Shown: in pieces, positions 12,701 through 25,300 of the stretch
How the letters are laid out: each line of letters starts with the position of its first letter
Numbering within the stretch: position 1 is the stretch's first letter
Notes under the pieces: generated by a model
Database searches by the model: none
Told to the model about the DNA's origin: nothing
Seen by the model: only the letters and a program-made list of their open reading frames with translations
Position numbers and translations under genes: made by a program
Assembly (NCBI GenBank): GCA_036925085.1
Contig: JAUPFP010000041.1
Coordinates: 318,001-382,000 of the forward strand
Length of the DNA stretch: 64,000 nucleotides
From: Brachycybe producta
Taxonomy: Eukaryota; Arthropoda; Diplopoda; Playtdesmida; Andrognathidae
Direction: 5' to 3'

Positions 12701-15700
12701 GTGAATATTTTTACACTCGTGAATGCACAGTTTAAGTTAAAAGCAAAATGTTTTTGTAAAAAATTGAATGAGGAAGCGTCATAAGTTTTTGAATCGATTC
12801 GTTCGATTAAACGAAAGGCTGAAATTTAATCAATCCATACTGTAATTAATCGGAACTAAAACAAATCGATTCTCTAATTAACTGAATGGAAACTTTCCAG
12901 CCCAAGATAGAAGACAATAAAAAATGTATAACTACTAAATGTTATTTATATTTCCTACAAAACATCGAAATCAAGCCGTTTGTGTTAATTTATTTTTGAT
13001 ACCGTTCGTGTGCTGCTTCCCTATTGGCAACGTCCATCCCCTCTTCTTGCTTTATTTGACAAATTCTTGAAGGAGCCTTCAAGTGAAAAGGAGACTTTCA
13101 AAAAAGAAAAGACAAAGACAAAGACGAAAAACGAACGATAAACAAAAACAAGAAGATAGAAATAACAAGCCATCTAATGAAACTTACGGAAGGAGAACCT
13201 GCAGATCCGAAACCACCACTGCTAAATCGTCTTGCTCTTGGCTGAGTTTCAAATAATGGTTGGATAAGAATTTCCTCTCTATAAAAACGCAAATTTCGAA
13301 TACAATTAAACATTTTTATCTTGTCCATTCTAATTACGTTTAGTGATGCCAACGATGGTTCATTTTACTATCCGAAACTTAAAAAAATCGACATGAAAAA
13401 TCAACGAATTTAAATCACCCATACTTTCTTTGAATGCCTACCAAATAAAGTGAAAACGTCAAAATCGAAAGGAATGCCATTTAAGGTGGCTTTATAGATA
13501 TTTATTTTGTTCTCGTCCCCTCGGATGGCGCCACTGCAGTGAGTAAGTACAGTGTATTATGTTCTAACAGTACAAAAAACTCAAAATGTTTTAGAAACTA
13601 GTGGTCGGAGGACATTTCCTCCGAATGGAGGACTGTACTCCACAAAGGAGGAAAGGTGGCAAGTCTAATGACATGTCAACGAAAAAAACTAAAAACGGTG
13701 CCATTTTCAAACTGAAGTATAAAATGTTTACTTTTGAAGAAAATGGAAAAACTTTTAACATAATTATTTACAATTCTAGTTTTAAAAACAATTTTACGTT
13801 TGTAAAAAACGTTCGCTTGACGTTTTTGCTTCCAAAATTTACAAAAACGTCTATGAAGCATAGCATTAGCCACTGCACTGGCGCCATAATATATGGACAG
13901 AGCCTTAGATCCAATATGTTGAAAAACTATCCGATATCTGTCTGCGGCGTCTCTAATTACGTCTGTTCACAAACATAACACTAACTTCAATAAATATTTA
14001 CTTAAAAAGAGCAACGTAACAATATGACAATAACAAATATATAAAGCATATAAAGCAATAAACTAGCAGAGCAAACAATTACTGACATTCTTTAACGAAG
14101 ATTTCACAGAGGCAATCAATCAATATAATTCCTACACTGTATATTGCATTGGCATTTTAGAAGAGTCTTTATAAAGAAATAACAGTTTATTTGAATAATT
14201 TTAGGCCATTGCTATTTTCAGGACAATAGACAGTACATAGACATTGAAAATGAAACTTTTTTAGGGCAATTTAACATAAAAAAATATGCTTCTAATAATT
14301 TGTTTAGGAAAATGCGTTATAAAAATATCGATAACATCACTCTTCTCACATTCACCTGCTTGGAACCTTGATTTACTATCATGAAATGCATAGAAATAGA
14401 AATGATTGTTGCAGTTTGTTTGCATGTGAGCAGCACGCACGTGTATGCAACTTTGTGCAGCATCATTCAGTTACTATTTTTAATGAATTTCATAACATGA
14501 AATCACCCTTCTGAAATGTCAAATCATCTGCCTCTTTAAAGGTGGGCATATACGGTCCGATTTATTGGAATCAACAGGGTTGAAACCAACATATATGGAT
14601 CATGTATGCCTGAATAATACTGTGCTTGTTCCAACATACGACATAGCCAACAAAAGTAGGACCTGCTCTATTTCAATCCAGCAAAATAAAGTGTTAGAAG
14701 GCTTCTAGCCAATTAGGAGCAAATATAAATGACAATATCTAAAGTCAAGGTTAAATTCATAATTTTGTTGTTGTTGATATTTTGTACGGCTGTTAATGAT
14801 AAATTCATTGTTGGCTGTACGCACGTAGGCCCGTGTACGTGGACATGTTGAACGTCTTTTCTTCTGGGTTTAAACACTGTTGATACCAATAAATCGGACC
14901 GTGTATGTCCACCTTTAGATTCAAATTTTTGAAATATGAGTTAAAGTATCTTAAACTTACTTTACTGAATCCATCCGTCATCAGTAATTGCTGAATTATC
15001 TAAAACAGTGGGCTTATAAAATTCCAAATGCAAGTACATGGCTCATAAAACCCAAATCACTACTAAATTATTAATACATACAATACCTGTACATACCCTG
15101 CAATGCAATATATCATTATAGCAATGTAATATAACACTTGACAGTATACAGTTAAACACCTGGTAATTAACAATTCTCTACAAACAATAACCAAGTCTTA
15201 CAGTCGTTTTATTTTTCGAGAAGTAAAAAAAAAAAAAAAAAATGATATACCTAGCTAAAAATAATAAGTAGTGGAGCCTACCTTCTACTAATTTATGCCG
15301 ATCTAACACAAAACTGTGGACACATGTGGAAACATGTTTTAGTTGAGAGATAAATTAGGGCTCAACCGATATGCCGATTATTCAAGAAAAATAATTGGCC
15401 AATGCTGACACTTAATATTACTCCAAAACGTAATATTTAATAATTTTAGTAAGCATTGAAGTGCGTCGCAAGTTCGCAACACTCTCTGGCCTTATAACGT
15501 CGTTTCTATTGTTAATTTGAAGCAACAAAGAAAAATGAAAAAAAAAAAAAATAGTAAAACATGAAAGTATGAATTTGAAGTTTTTAAAAGAAAATACTTC
15601 CAACTCAAATCTTGTAATTTCAGAGATGACACTATCATAAAGATTACTATACTGCTGGATAAATTCGATTTATTGCGAACAAAAATAATAGTTCAAGGCT

Positions 15701-16506
15701 TGACCGTCAATTAATCCAGAGTTCTACAAGATTTGCGTCTCTAACTACTCTTGCAAGTTGAAGCAGGGAATAATTTTTTCGCCTTTACCTGCAACAAGCT
15801 AATTTAGCAAAACCAAACCTAGGTTAAGTTAGAAAAGGCAGGAGAAAACAATGGTAATAACTAAATATGCTAAAATACAGTCCTATTGAATCAACGGGAT
15901 TAATAAAATACATTAAACTACACTTTTACCGACTTATTTACTAAAGTTATTAAACAATACTTTTCTCGGGAAAAATTTAAAATGTCAGCATTACATATAT
16001 GGCATCGGACGTTTATTTTTTCTTCTGAATAACCAGTAAAATAATCGACAACGGCATATCAATCCCCCACAAACGCGTAAAACAAAATATCGTTGAGTGG
16101 CATTAATCGGTCAGGAGTTTTCGAATGTATTCATATAACCTTCCCCTTATTCCGATTTTAGTTCCAAGCTTTCTTTCAACTCCAAACATATCTCCAAACA
16201 ATAAACAAGAGCCATTTTTTCCCCCAAAGTTTCAGTTTTTGAAATTGAAAACGTGTTTTGGTGGATGAAAATACTAAACAGCGACTGAAAGATTAAACCA
16301 AAATTGAGTTACCCATTTTCAAGATGCTAAAGAACTTACCTTGAACTTAGATTCTGAACGTTGATCATTGGCGCTGAGTTGGATCTTTTTAAGTTGCTCC
16401 CTCCTCCTGGTCCTCCTCCCTTGTTGCTAAAACTACCAGAAAACGGCGAGAAATCCACATCCATATTAAGTCCTTCCATTTCAGTACTGTTCTCATCGTT
16501 TGACAT
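6734..16506 (-). CDS. PABIR: PABIR/FAM122-like PP2A inhibitor (spliced; one exon not located)
   Basis: Exons on the minus strand: 16506-16340, 13278-13188, [one exon not found, expected within 11.6-13.2 kb], 11563-11503, 11426-11310, 11183-11092, 10871-10816, 8498-8393, 6932-6734 (TAA). Phases match at every junction I could join. Family signatures in order: KRSNSAPMI near the N-terminus (FAM122 has RRSNSAPLI); EVRSTLQMSQSCEDL, equivalent to the HEREV...MQIS helix that docks PP2A-B55 in PABIR1; SSPSPTRLGKQCFSPSMQ; CTSPIPSPTR; RRSLSPIALRPS with KRK; PQKRF; and a Ser-rich C-terminus. The conserved Trp after MQIS is Cys here. PABIR proteins bind and inhibit the PP2A-B55 phosphatase. The unlocated exon should carry the QIK-EE segment; its phases are fixed (starts phase 0, ends with two spare bases). 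The gene is head to head with GAS8. Confidence 0.8.
7165..7715 (+). mobile_element. Non-autonomous Helitron, copy H2
   Basis: Lies in the last intron of the PABIR-like gene. It has the family body (AACGCTGTACAAACAAGG, purine-rich block, GCATGCGCACACCAGAG), an embedded foldback at 7536-7674, then hairpin (A/G)TCGTCA-TTTA-TGACGGG and end ...ACTAG|T. The 5' terminus is blurred, perhaps truncated. Confidence 0.75.
9880..10040. repeat. Degenerate ACTGGGC/GTGGACCA repeat patch
   Basis: Loose recurrence of AACTGG, GTGGACCACT and CTGGGC words over about 150 bp. Similar patches occur at about 20380-20610 and 42450-42560. Function unknown; too degenerate for a consensus by eye. Confidence 0.35.
14539..14915. 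mobile_element. MITE with about 40-bp TIRs and TA target duplication
   Basis: Lies in intron 1 of the PABIR-like gene. Left end AAGGTGGGCATATACGGTCC, right end its near reverse complement GGACCGTGTATGTCCACCTT. Arms continue as GATTTATTGG(A/T)ATCAACAG. TA flanks both sides, consistent with a Tc1/mariner-type target. Internal sequence is non-coding. Confidence 0.75.
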
Positions 16507-17424
16507 CTTGTTTGTTCTGTTGCGATCGACACAAAAGAAAGCAAATCCAATCTGACGACGTTTCGGTCTTTCGCAAACAAATTCACTTCGGATAATTTAA
16601 CAAATAAATTCGCTGAACGAACAAAAGAATAGGCCGAATTCGTTGCTATTTACATTGCTATTGTTTCGTCTTCTGAACGAAAGAATGAACAAATCTCTGG
16701 TCTAAGAAGGAATGAATGAAAATAAATGGTGTCAAAAAAACAAACCGGAAAAACAAAACAAAAAAATGTGAGACTCACCATAGGGACATCACTTTAAAAT
16801 AAAACCACGACAAACTGAAAACTCTGCTAAACACAGCAAATTATAAAAACTATCAACAACATAAAAATAGTCACTTCTTCCTTGTTATTCACGAAATTTA
16901 CACACAAAAAAAGATCGGAATTTACACTAATCTATCCTTTTTTTTTGTTAAATCAACAACAACGAAATACAATAGACAGTGTTGCCAGCTTCAAGAAATA
17001 CAAAATCTTTGTTTTGCATTACATTGTGAGAATTATATTTTCAATGAAAACTTTATCAAACTGTAACAGCTTACAAATTAATTTAAAATGTATTAAATAA
17101 ATTTTAATATATATTTGTTTTCTATAAATATATTTGACAAATAAAATATTAATTATTATGCCTTTTTCACTGTTTCGTTTATCGAATCAGGCAACACTGA
17201 TAAACAAAAGTTCAAGACGTTTTACGCCATCTAGTGGAGAACATGCTAACGAGCAGACGACAAACTGCAATTTCATTTACGCGGTTTCCATGGCAACGCC
17301 AGTAAACAACATGGTGGTCTACAAACGTCAATGACAGTCTAAACACAAATGTTTTCGTCGTATTTTCGCCATTTCTTCTGATTTTGTTACGTTTTCTTTA
17401 TCAGTTTAATAGTATAATCTTATA
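16507..17424. promoter_or_regulatory. Shared upstream region of PABIR-like gene and GAS8
   Basis: Divergent start codons 918 bp apart. A good splice donor (ATG|GTGAGT on the minus strand, at about 16780) points to a non-coding first exon for the PABIR-like gene. No TATA or CpG-rich block stands out. Shared promoter activity is an inference from geometry. Confidence 0.45.
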
Positions 17425-20400
17425 ATGGTAATTTAATTAATAATTTACTATAATGTTTTGTTTGCTTATAACGATAATTCGTTTTTTTTGTAGCCGCCAA
17501 AGACGAAAGATAATGTTAAAACCCCTAAAAAGGGAAAGAAATCTGGAAAAGAGAAAGTATCTGCCGTCATAATTGATGGCATACCTGTGTCTGATATGAC
17601 AAAGGAACAGGTAAAACTTCAGTTGGTTGGAGAGTTGTTTTGGGGCCCATATGTAGGCCTGCACGTTAATTAAATTTTGTTCATGAAAAACATTATGTAC
17701 AATGAAATTTTAAATTGTTTACAAAACTAGAATGATGGAAGATTATGCCAAAAGTTTTTCAGTGGCAATGTCGTAAAGAATAAACATTTTATAGTGGTTT
17801 AGAAATGATCCGTTTTTAGGTTTTTTTAGTCAATGTTTCGCGAAAATATTTTTTCGCCGTTTTCGGGCTAAATTCTGTAATAAACGTTTAGCAGTGTATC
17901 TCTTATTCTACAGAAACTTCAATAAGAATCATTAGCAGAGCTCTAGAAGAAATGATTAAAGCCTTGCCCTTTTCAGACATTTGCTGACTGATGATAACAT
18001 TGCCCTGCTTAGGTAGACAAGGGCAAATATTATTAGACTATGGAATTCTCTTGTAGTAGATATTCTTTGTTAGAAAGATTTCAATTTAATAATGATGTCT
18101 TATTTTGTCTAAGGGACAATCATTTATGATTGGGAATTATCCCCACTGTCACTTATGTGGCTTTTGAGCTAATTGCAGGCACATTATCATCAACTATTCT
18201 AGTTTCTAAAACACATAAGAAATTCTTGAAATGTATTTTTTTTTCTGAAAAAAGTTTGACTAGGTGAAACCCCTAACTTTAAGACAGATCGCGCAGCAAA
18301 GGGGGGGGGAGGGATTCATCTACTATTTTAAACCTACCTCAATTTTGAGTCTGTATAAGTTATTTGAGATGTTTTTATTTTTGTGGTGTTTCGTTCAGTT
18401 GGAAGGACACGTTGTGCGATTAAAAGATGAACTAGACAAAGAAAGAGACGAGAGGAATTTCTTTCAATTGGAAAGAGACAAGATGCAGACGTTTTGGGAT
18501 GTGACAAAACAGAAATTGGAAGAGACGATATCGGAACTAAGAAACAGAGATCGGGATGTAGAAGAAGCTGAAGAAAGGCACTTGGATGAAATACAGGTAT
18601 TCTTTTTTGTTCTTGCACATCCCTTAAAGTGTTTGGCGGCGTGTCATGGTTTAGGATGTGTCATGGTTTAGGATCTTGTCGAACGTTTTCCTTACAAATT
18701 TAAGAAGATCTTGAAATTATTTAAACGAGCCTGTACTTTATCAATCGAAGACTCACGCCTGAATCTGAACCCTTCCTATATAAAACGCAGGTGTACAAAC
18801 AAAAAGTGAAGCACATCATGTACGAACACCAGTGTAAATTAACAGAAGCAAAAACTGAAGGATTGGTGACACTTAAACAAGCACAAGATGAACATAAAAA
18901 GAAGGAAAATGATTTTAACGAAGAAAAACGACAATTGAAAAAACAAATCAGAGATCAAGAAATGAAACAACTTGATGCTGTTCAGACACTGAAACTTGTA
19001 AGACATCAAATTTCACTATTCCATTTAAAAATGTTTCTTTTGAGGAATAAGTCTAATAAAAATATCTTTTTTCAGAAAAACAGCGAAGAATTAAATCGAA
19101 AACTCATCGCATTCCACAAAGAAATGTCAGAATTAGAAGCTAAATATGAAATGAAATTAAAAACTATTTCGAACGACTTAGAATCACGTAAAAAGTTGGA
19201 GCTTACCGAACTTGAGGAACGAAAGAAACAGCAGATACAAACTTTAACAAAGAATCATGAGAAAGCTTTTGTCGATATTAAAAATTATTACAACGACATA
19301 ACTATTAACAATCTAGCCCTCATTACAACCTTGAAAGTATCTCACAATAATTAATTCAGAAAGACGAAGAAAGCAAATTAAAAGCTTCTTTTTATCATTA
19401 TAGGAACAGATAAATGCAAGCAAAAAGAAAGAAGATAGATTAGAAAGGAAATTAAATGATGTTTTAGCGGAAAATAAACGTCTGATCGAACCTCTTGAAA
19501 AGGCACAATCAGAACTTACGGAGATGAAGAAACAGATGGTTAAAAAAGAACGAGAGAAAGCTGTACTCACTGTAAGCTTTTTGCACCTTAAAATGATTTG
19601 AAAAGTATGTTTTGAAAAGTATCCGTGTGTGCAACATTTTTTTTTTTCGAAGTTTACAAATGTAAATCTAAACTAGGTTACTTTTGCTTGAGAAGTAGTA
19701 ACTTATTGTTGTTTATCATTTTTTAGAACTCGAAACGCCGTTTGAAAGCAGCTACGGAAGAAATAAGTAATCTGAAATGGGAACTGGAAGTTATGGAACA
19801 AAAGTTTAAGCAAGTTCGTTATTACTAAAAATTCCATACTCTTCATATGCACCGATCGACTTTTATGTAATTTTTTTTTGTTCATCCTTTAGCTGCAAGT
19901 TGAACGAGACGACCTTCATAATAAATTTGTTTCAGCCATTCAAGAAGTGCAACAAAAAAGCAGTTTGAAAAACGTCCTTCTCGAACATAAACTTCAAACT
20001 CTAGAAGAAATTGTCGAACAAAAAGATGCCCAATTACACGAAGTTCTAAACTCGTGCAATATTGACCCTTATATTGTGACCAGTCCAAGCAAGAAGTTGG
20101 AAGTAAATTGTTTTTTTTATAGATACCGTAAACGTAAGTGTTGTTTGATCCGTATATGAATTTTATATTTTCAGGATGTTCTGCATTCGAAAGATGCAAC
20201 AATACAGAACCTGCAGCTCGAAATAAATAATCTTAAAAAGGTGATTGCACAGTTTAGCGATGTTGTTCGTTGAATTTGTTGAGAAAGTGGAAGACAGCTT
20301 TTCATTAACCTGTTTTATAAGTTCAAAGTGACGCTATTGAAGTTGGAAGGTTAATTAATGCTTATCAAGTTATCAGCATGAGAGCTACCAGGCTAAAGGG

Positions 20401-21250
20401 ACAACTGGGCTGCAAGGCAGTATTACGAAGGGGGTCAGTGAACCCAAAGGGACTAAAACAAAAATTAGAAAATCTTGGCTTTTGTTAGACACGTACATGT
20501 ATAGGCTAAGTGGGTCACTTGGGTAAGAGGCCACTGATCTGAGTTGGCTAACTTAATTTGCATATGGGCCCACAGTCTGTTTACAAGGGTTTAGTCATTA
20601 TCGCACCACTCGGCTAACGGGTGTCATATGTTTTGGCAAGCTGAGTACAGCCCCACATGGAAATCCATGCATACGTCCGTAGGTACGCTACTGCTAGTTT
20701 TTAACTCCAAATTGTTAAAACATGCTGTGTACCAGCATCCAAGTAATTTCTAAAGATAATATTTTTAAAGATACAAAATTTATTTACTTTCAAACACCTT
20801 TCAAACTTTTTTTAACCTAAATATGTCTCCGCTTTTAGTATTGGAGATTCCGGGTTCGAATCCTGGCATGGGCGTGGATATTTGTGTTGTGACTGTCGTT
20901 CTGACTTGCTTGCTGGACTTGTGCATAGATTGATTGACTTGTGAATTGAGTGCAGTTGGTTTGTGAATTGGTGCATTTGATTAGGCTTGTGACTTGATTG
21001 GACTGGTTGTGAATTGACTTGTATGTCCCTCAATGACCTTGATGTTGAAGGGGTTGTTAAATAAGTTACTAACAACAACAACTTAAAAAATAACCCTGAC
21101 GTAGTGGAAGTCACGAACGATTTTTTGGATTCTGCAAACTAATTAAATGTGTTATTATTTTAGTTGGTTCAAACTAATTCAGTGGGAAGGACATCAGCAA
21201 TTGATTTCAGTGGTGGAATAACAACACTTCCAAGAGTGGCAATATCGTAA
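17425..21250 (+). CDS. GAS8: GAS8/DRC4, nexin-dynein regulatory complex subunit 4
   Basis: Ten exons on the plus strand: 17425-17427, 17494-17610, 18399-18596, 18791-18997, 19076-19336, 19404-19571, 19727-19813, 19893-20102, 20175-20240, 21164-21250 (TAA). Every exon is a multiple of three, so all introns are phase 0. Deduced length is 467 aa, close to human GAS8 (478). Exon 1 is the ATG alone. Diagnostic segments: DMTKEQ, ERNFFQLERDKMQTFWDVT, VYKQKVKHIMYEHQ, DIKNYYNDITINNLALI, SAIQEVQQKSSLKN. The protein is nearly all coiled coil with a basic N-terminus. DRC4 holds the N-DRC to outer-doublet microtubules in motile cilia. The last junction (weak GTGATT donor at 20241, acceptor at 21163) is the least certain; reading through would give a 10-residue tail ending at 20274. 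AATAAA at 21272 supports the distal exon. Confidence 0.93.
20815..21083 (+). repeat. tRNA-derived SINE-like element in GAS8 last intron
   Basis: Contains a perfect pol III B box (GGTTCGAATCC at 20853-20863), a degenerate TTGTGA-rich body, and an (AAC)n tail at about 21069-21081. No clear A box, so the head may be truncated or diverged. Confidence 0.55.
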
Positions 21251-21303
21251 CTTTTAAAAGAATGTATTCTTAATAAATAAATGGATGTTTTTTTTTCTTA
21301 TAA

Positions 21304-21867
21304 TTTATATATATATATATTAAGCCCGTCTAACTTTCTTTGTCTCCTTACTTCCCTGGTCAGTAACGCAGTGCAAACAAGGACAAAAACACGTAAGCAC
21401 ATCGGAATTTAAATAAATGAACGGCTTTTTTTTCTCAAGGTCAACATTACGTTGCGTTCTCCCCATCCAAGAACCCCATGATATTAAATTGGCGAGGGGG
21501 GAAGGTTGGAAAGAGTAGGGAGGGAGAAACGTGGAGGGGAAAAAAGGGGGAGGGGGAAACTGTAATTGAAATGAAAGGAACAAACGACGTGCATGCGCAC
21601 ACCAGAGAAAATGAAAAGCTCATTTTCTCTTTCAAATATAAAAAGGGGAGGGGATAAAAGTATCAAAATTAAACTAGAATTTATCACAGGCAATTGTGCA
21701 AAGCATTAGAATTTCTTTTGCTCAGCCCTTTTATGAACGTCATCAATTTCTAATTGGTTTGTTACTTGGTCTGACGTCATAAAAGGGCAGAGGAAAAGAA
21801 ATTCTAAAGCAGGGCACGATTGCCTGTGAATTTGGCTCCCGTCATTTATGACGGGTTACCCCACTAG
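21304..21867 (+). mobile_element. Non-autonomous Helitron, copy H3
   Basis: Just 3' of GAS8. 5' end TATATATATTAAGCCCGTC; purine-rich block; embedded foldback at 21687-21826; hairpin CCCGTCA-TTTA-TGACGGG; end CCCCACTAG|T. Confidence 0.8.
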
Positions 21868-22389
21868 TACTATTATATCTACTGTAAATAAATAATTTGA
21901 AAGGAGAGGGAAATGTAAAATAGCCAAATATGTATATTTTAGTTCATGCGTCATAATTATTGTACTGTTGAACGTATTTAAAGCTCAGATTCTGGAAGAA
22001 AACTTGGCAGTCCTAATTTCAACTGGAACCCTTAGAACAAATTTCTAACATAGAAAAACCCTGTTCAAGGGTACTGAGTAAAACTTGATTTTCTTATGTT
22101 CAGAGTTGTGTTTGTATGTTGAGAGGGTTCAAGTTAAAGTTCAAAGTGCCAAGTTTCTTTATTGATCATCTCCAATTCAAAATAGCACGGTTTGGTTTCC
22201 GTTTTAAAAATACATTATATTTTTTCATCAACATAGTGTTACAGTTTCCTATCAAAATTAAAATGTAGGATTGTGACTATATGTTCAATTATTTTATAAT
22301 AAACGAAGTTAGTTGGATTAAAAAAATAACTATTATTAATTTGTTGGTCATGGTAAACCTATTGGGAACTATGTCAGAGCATAAAATAT
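21868..22389. other. Convergent 3' intergenic region
   Basis: Lies between the 3' ends of GAS8 (+) and the prenyl-synthase gene (-). AT-rich; nothing else seen. Confidence 0.5.
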
Positions 22390-25300
22390 TTAAGTTTTTC
22401 TTTGATAAATTTGGTCCAGAAAAATATGGAAAATACTTTTAGGAAATAGTGACACTGTTCTCTCTATGAGTGTATTAATTTGTTTATACGTGTTTTCTTC
22501 ATAAATGGCGTAAAGCTTAGGAATTTCCAGCTCCAGGTACACATTTTTTACTCTTTGAACACATTTAGCATCTGTCTTTCCGTAGTTATCCTATAAGCAA
22601 ATTTTAAAATAAGGAAAGCAATGTGTGTTCAAATTTAACTTTGTCTCGACTTTTTACCTTCATAACTTGCGTCTGTCTGTTGTCGGCATGTTTCAACGCT
22701 GTGACAGCAAGCCACGAACATTTCCCATCTTCGACATCAGTTCCCAATTTACCTGTGATAGCTGGCTGACCGTAACAGTCGAGATAGTCATCCTAAACAA
22801 AACAAAAAACCAACTACAGTCAGTTTATTGAAAATCTCCTAGATGTACTCTGAATTTTTACTTGAATTTGAAACAAATGACCAATTTGCAGAAGAATTTC
22901 TTCAACTTGTGTGTAGAGGGATGGGTTTACTAGGTTATGCTAAAAAAAATACAAAAATGTATTAAAATGACTATGTTTAATGTCAAAGTTCACGTGTGAA
23001 CAATCTGGAAAGAAAATAGAACAAAATGAAAAGCAACTTTTGAAAGAACTTAAATTTTTTCGCCATAACTTGTTTTGGCCACAACTTTTTTAATTTTGAA
23101 TATTTTTCATATTTTTTGCTTGAAATCTGAAAGTCAGCGAATTTTTCCCCCCTAATAAATGATGCAATAACTACTTTATTTATAATTTAATGATTTTCTC
23201 AACAATTTCAACGACAAATAAATTAAAAGCTGAAGCTGTAAAATTTCAAAAGTTACGCATTGTATTCTTGTTCCTTTCAATAAATTGGCGATAGAAGTCG
23301 TAGTCAAATTTCGACTCAGAATTAGACAAGTTATCGCTGTTAGCGTTTTGCTAAGTATAAATCCGCCTGGCAAATTAAAACAATTCCACCGGTTTTACAT
23401 TCAGCCAGATTAAACAGAAGAAAATTATTCAACTTAGATAAATTATTTTTTCAATTTAATTTATTTGTGTATGTGTGAACCATCTACAAGTTCCTGTAAC
23501 TGTCACATGTGACTCTGTTGTAGACTTATAGTATGTGCGTAAAGTTATAGTGAATAAGATGACGATTCAAGAATAATATTATATAGAAAATAAGTTACCA
23601 ACTGCATTGCCAATGCGACAGGAAAGTAAAATGTATACCATGATGTTTTATATTTGACAATCATAGAATAGTTCTCTATCGTAAACCGTTTGAAATCCAT
23701 CGAGTTTGGTCGATAACACGAATGCATATCTATGCTTTGTCCTGTGGCCGTATACCAGTACATCTAAGAAAAGCAAATTGATTAAAAATTGTTTAAGCTG
23801 AACCACTGAGTGTTACTTTGACCGTCAGTACATTGGTAAAAAGGTTGAGTACGTGGTTGTAATATGGTTGATCAGAAAAATACTCCCTCAAAATCTTAAA
23901 TATCCCGTATTCGATTAAGACGGCATCGTTGAAGGCTGACAGTCCAATGTTTTCCTTCAAAAGTCAAATTATATTATTGAAACATAAAAAAATACAACCA
24001 ACTTGAAGCCAGCTATGACCTGGATCCCACATGCACTGTTAAAAGTTAAAACAGAAGGTGCCATATATGACTTAAAGGTGTCTAAAATTCAAGGAAATAA
24101 TTTCACCCAAACAGCAACATGATGGGTAATGGCACCTCCAACATCTAAAATAACTCAAATTCACTGTAGTTCGAGTAAGGTGGCTGAATAGATATTTAGT
24201 TGGTTTTAGTGGCTATTATTATTAGTGACTATTATTCTATACCAAGCATGTCAAACTCAAAGGCTAACACGGGCCAAATAAACAATGTCTTTAATATTGT
24301 CTTAAGTTTATGTGGGCCGCAAAAAAATAAAAACTCCAATTTTTATAGAATTGTAGGTTTATTTCGAAAAGTACAGTAGAAAAAAGAACAGGGACAACGG
24401 TAAAATTAATAATTTCTTCCTGACACTTGGCATCTCTTCTCTGCTACAATCTTTCCTATTTCGGGGAGAAATCTTGTTCGCAGTGATTACTTTGAAAAGT
24501 GACCCAAGGTGAATGTCAAGTAATCCAGGATCTGGCAGGGGCTGGGCCACAAAGATATTCCTTGTGGGCCGCATGCGGCCCGCGGGTTGCGAGTTTGACG
24601 TGCTTGTTCTATACGGTTTCGGCTGATCACCCGAGGTTTTCAGAAAATATATGTTTTTCAAAAGAACGTTTTTTAAGAGAAACTTTGCGGGAAAAAAATT
24701 CGAAATGTTTTATACAGTTTGAAAAAGGGGAAAATATTATTTCATGAAATGTCGAAGGAAAAACTTAAATTTCAAACTACTATAAAACGTTAATTTTTAA
24801 AGATATTGCAAAGAAAACCCTTTTAGCATAATCCTTCTACCATTATAGTTTTGAAAACAGATTCAATTTTGGCATAATATTGTTTCTAAGAAAAGTTCGC
24901 TTGACTTTTTTGCGTCTAAATTTTCAAAAATCATAATTGGGACAAAAGCAAAATAAATATCTATTCAGCCACCTGATGCCAAAGCCAAATATATTAATAC
25001 TAGTGTAAATTTTACACTACAATAATAGCATCCCTTAAAATAAACATTCAACCAGAAAATATTAATTTAATTCATAAAATGTATTTTGATACTATTTACT
25101 GTGCAACTGCAACACGTGTGTATATAGCAGTGTAATTTACTTTTATGTTCATCCTGTTTATTTTCTACCAAGGATCTTAATCCTTAATTATTCTAATTTC
25201 TATTATTATTATGCCTCTTATTATTATAATACATAATAATCCGTAATTAAATAATAAGGATATATTACCAACTACAAATTATGTATAATGTATAGAATTT

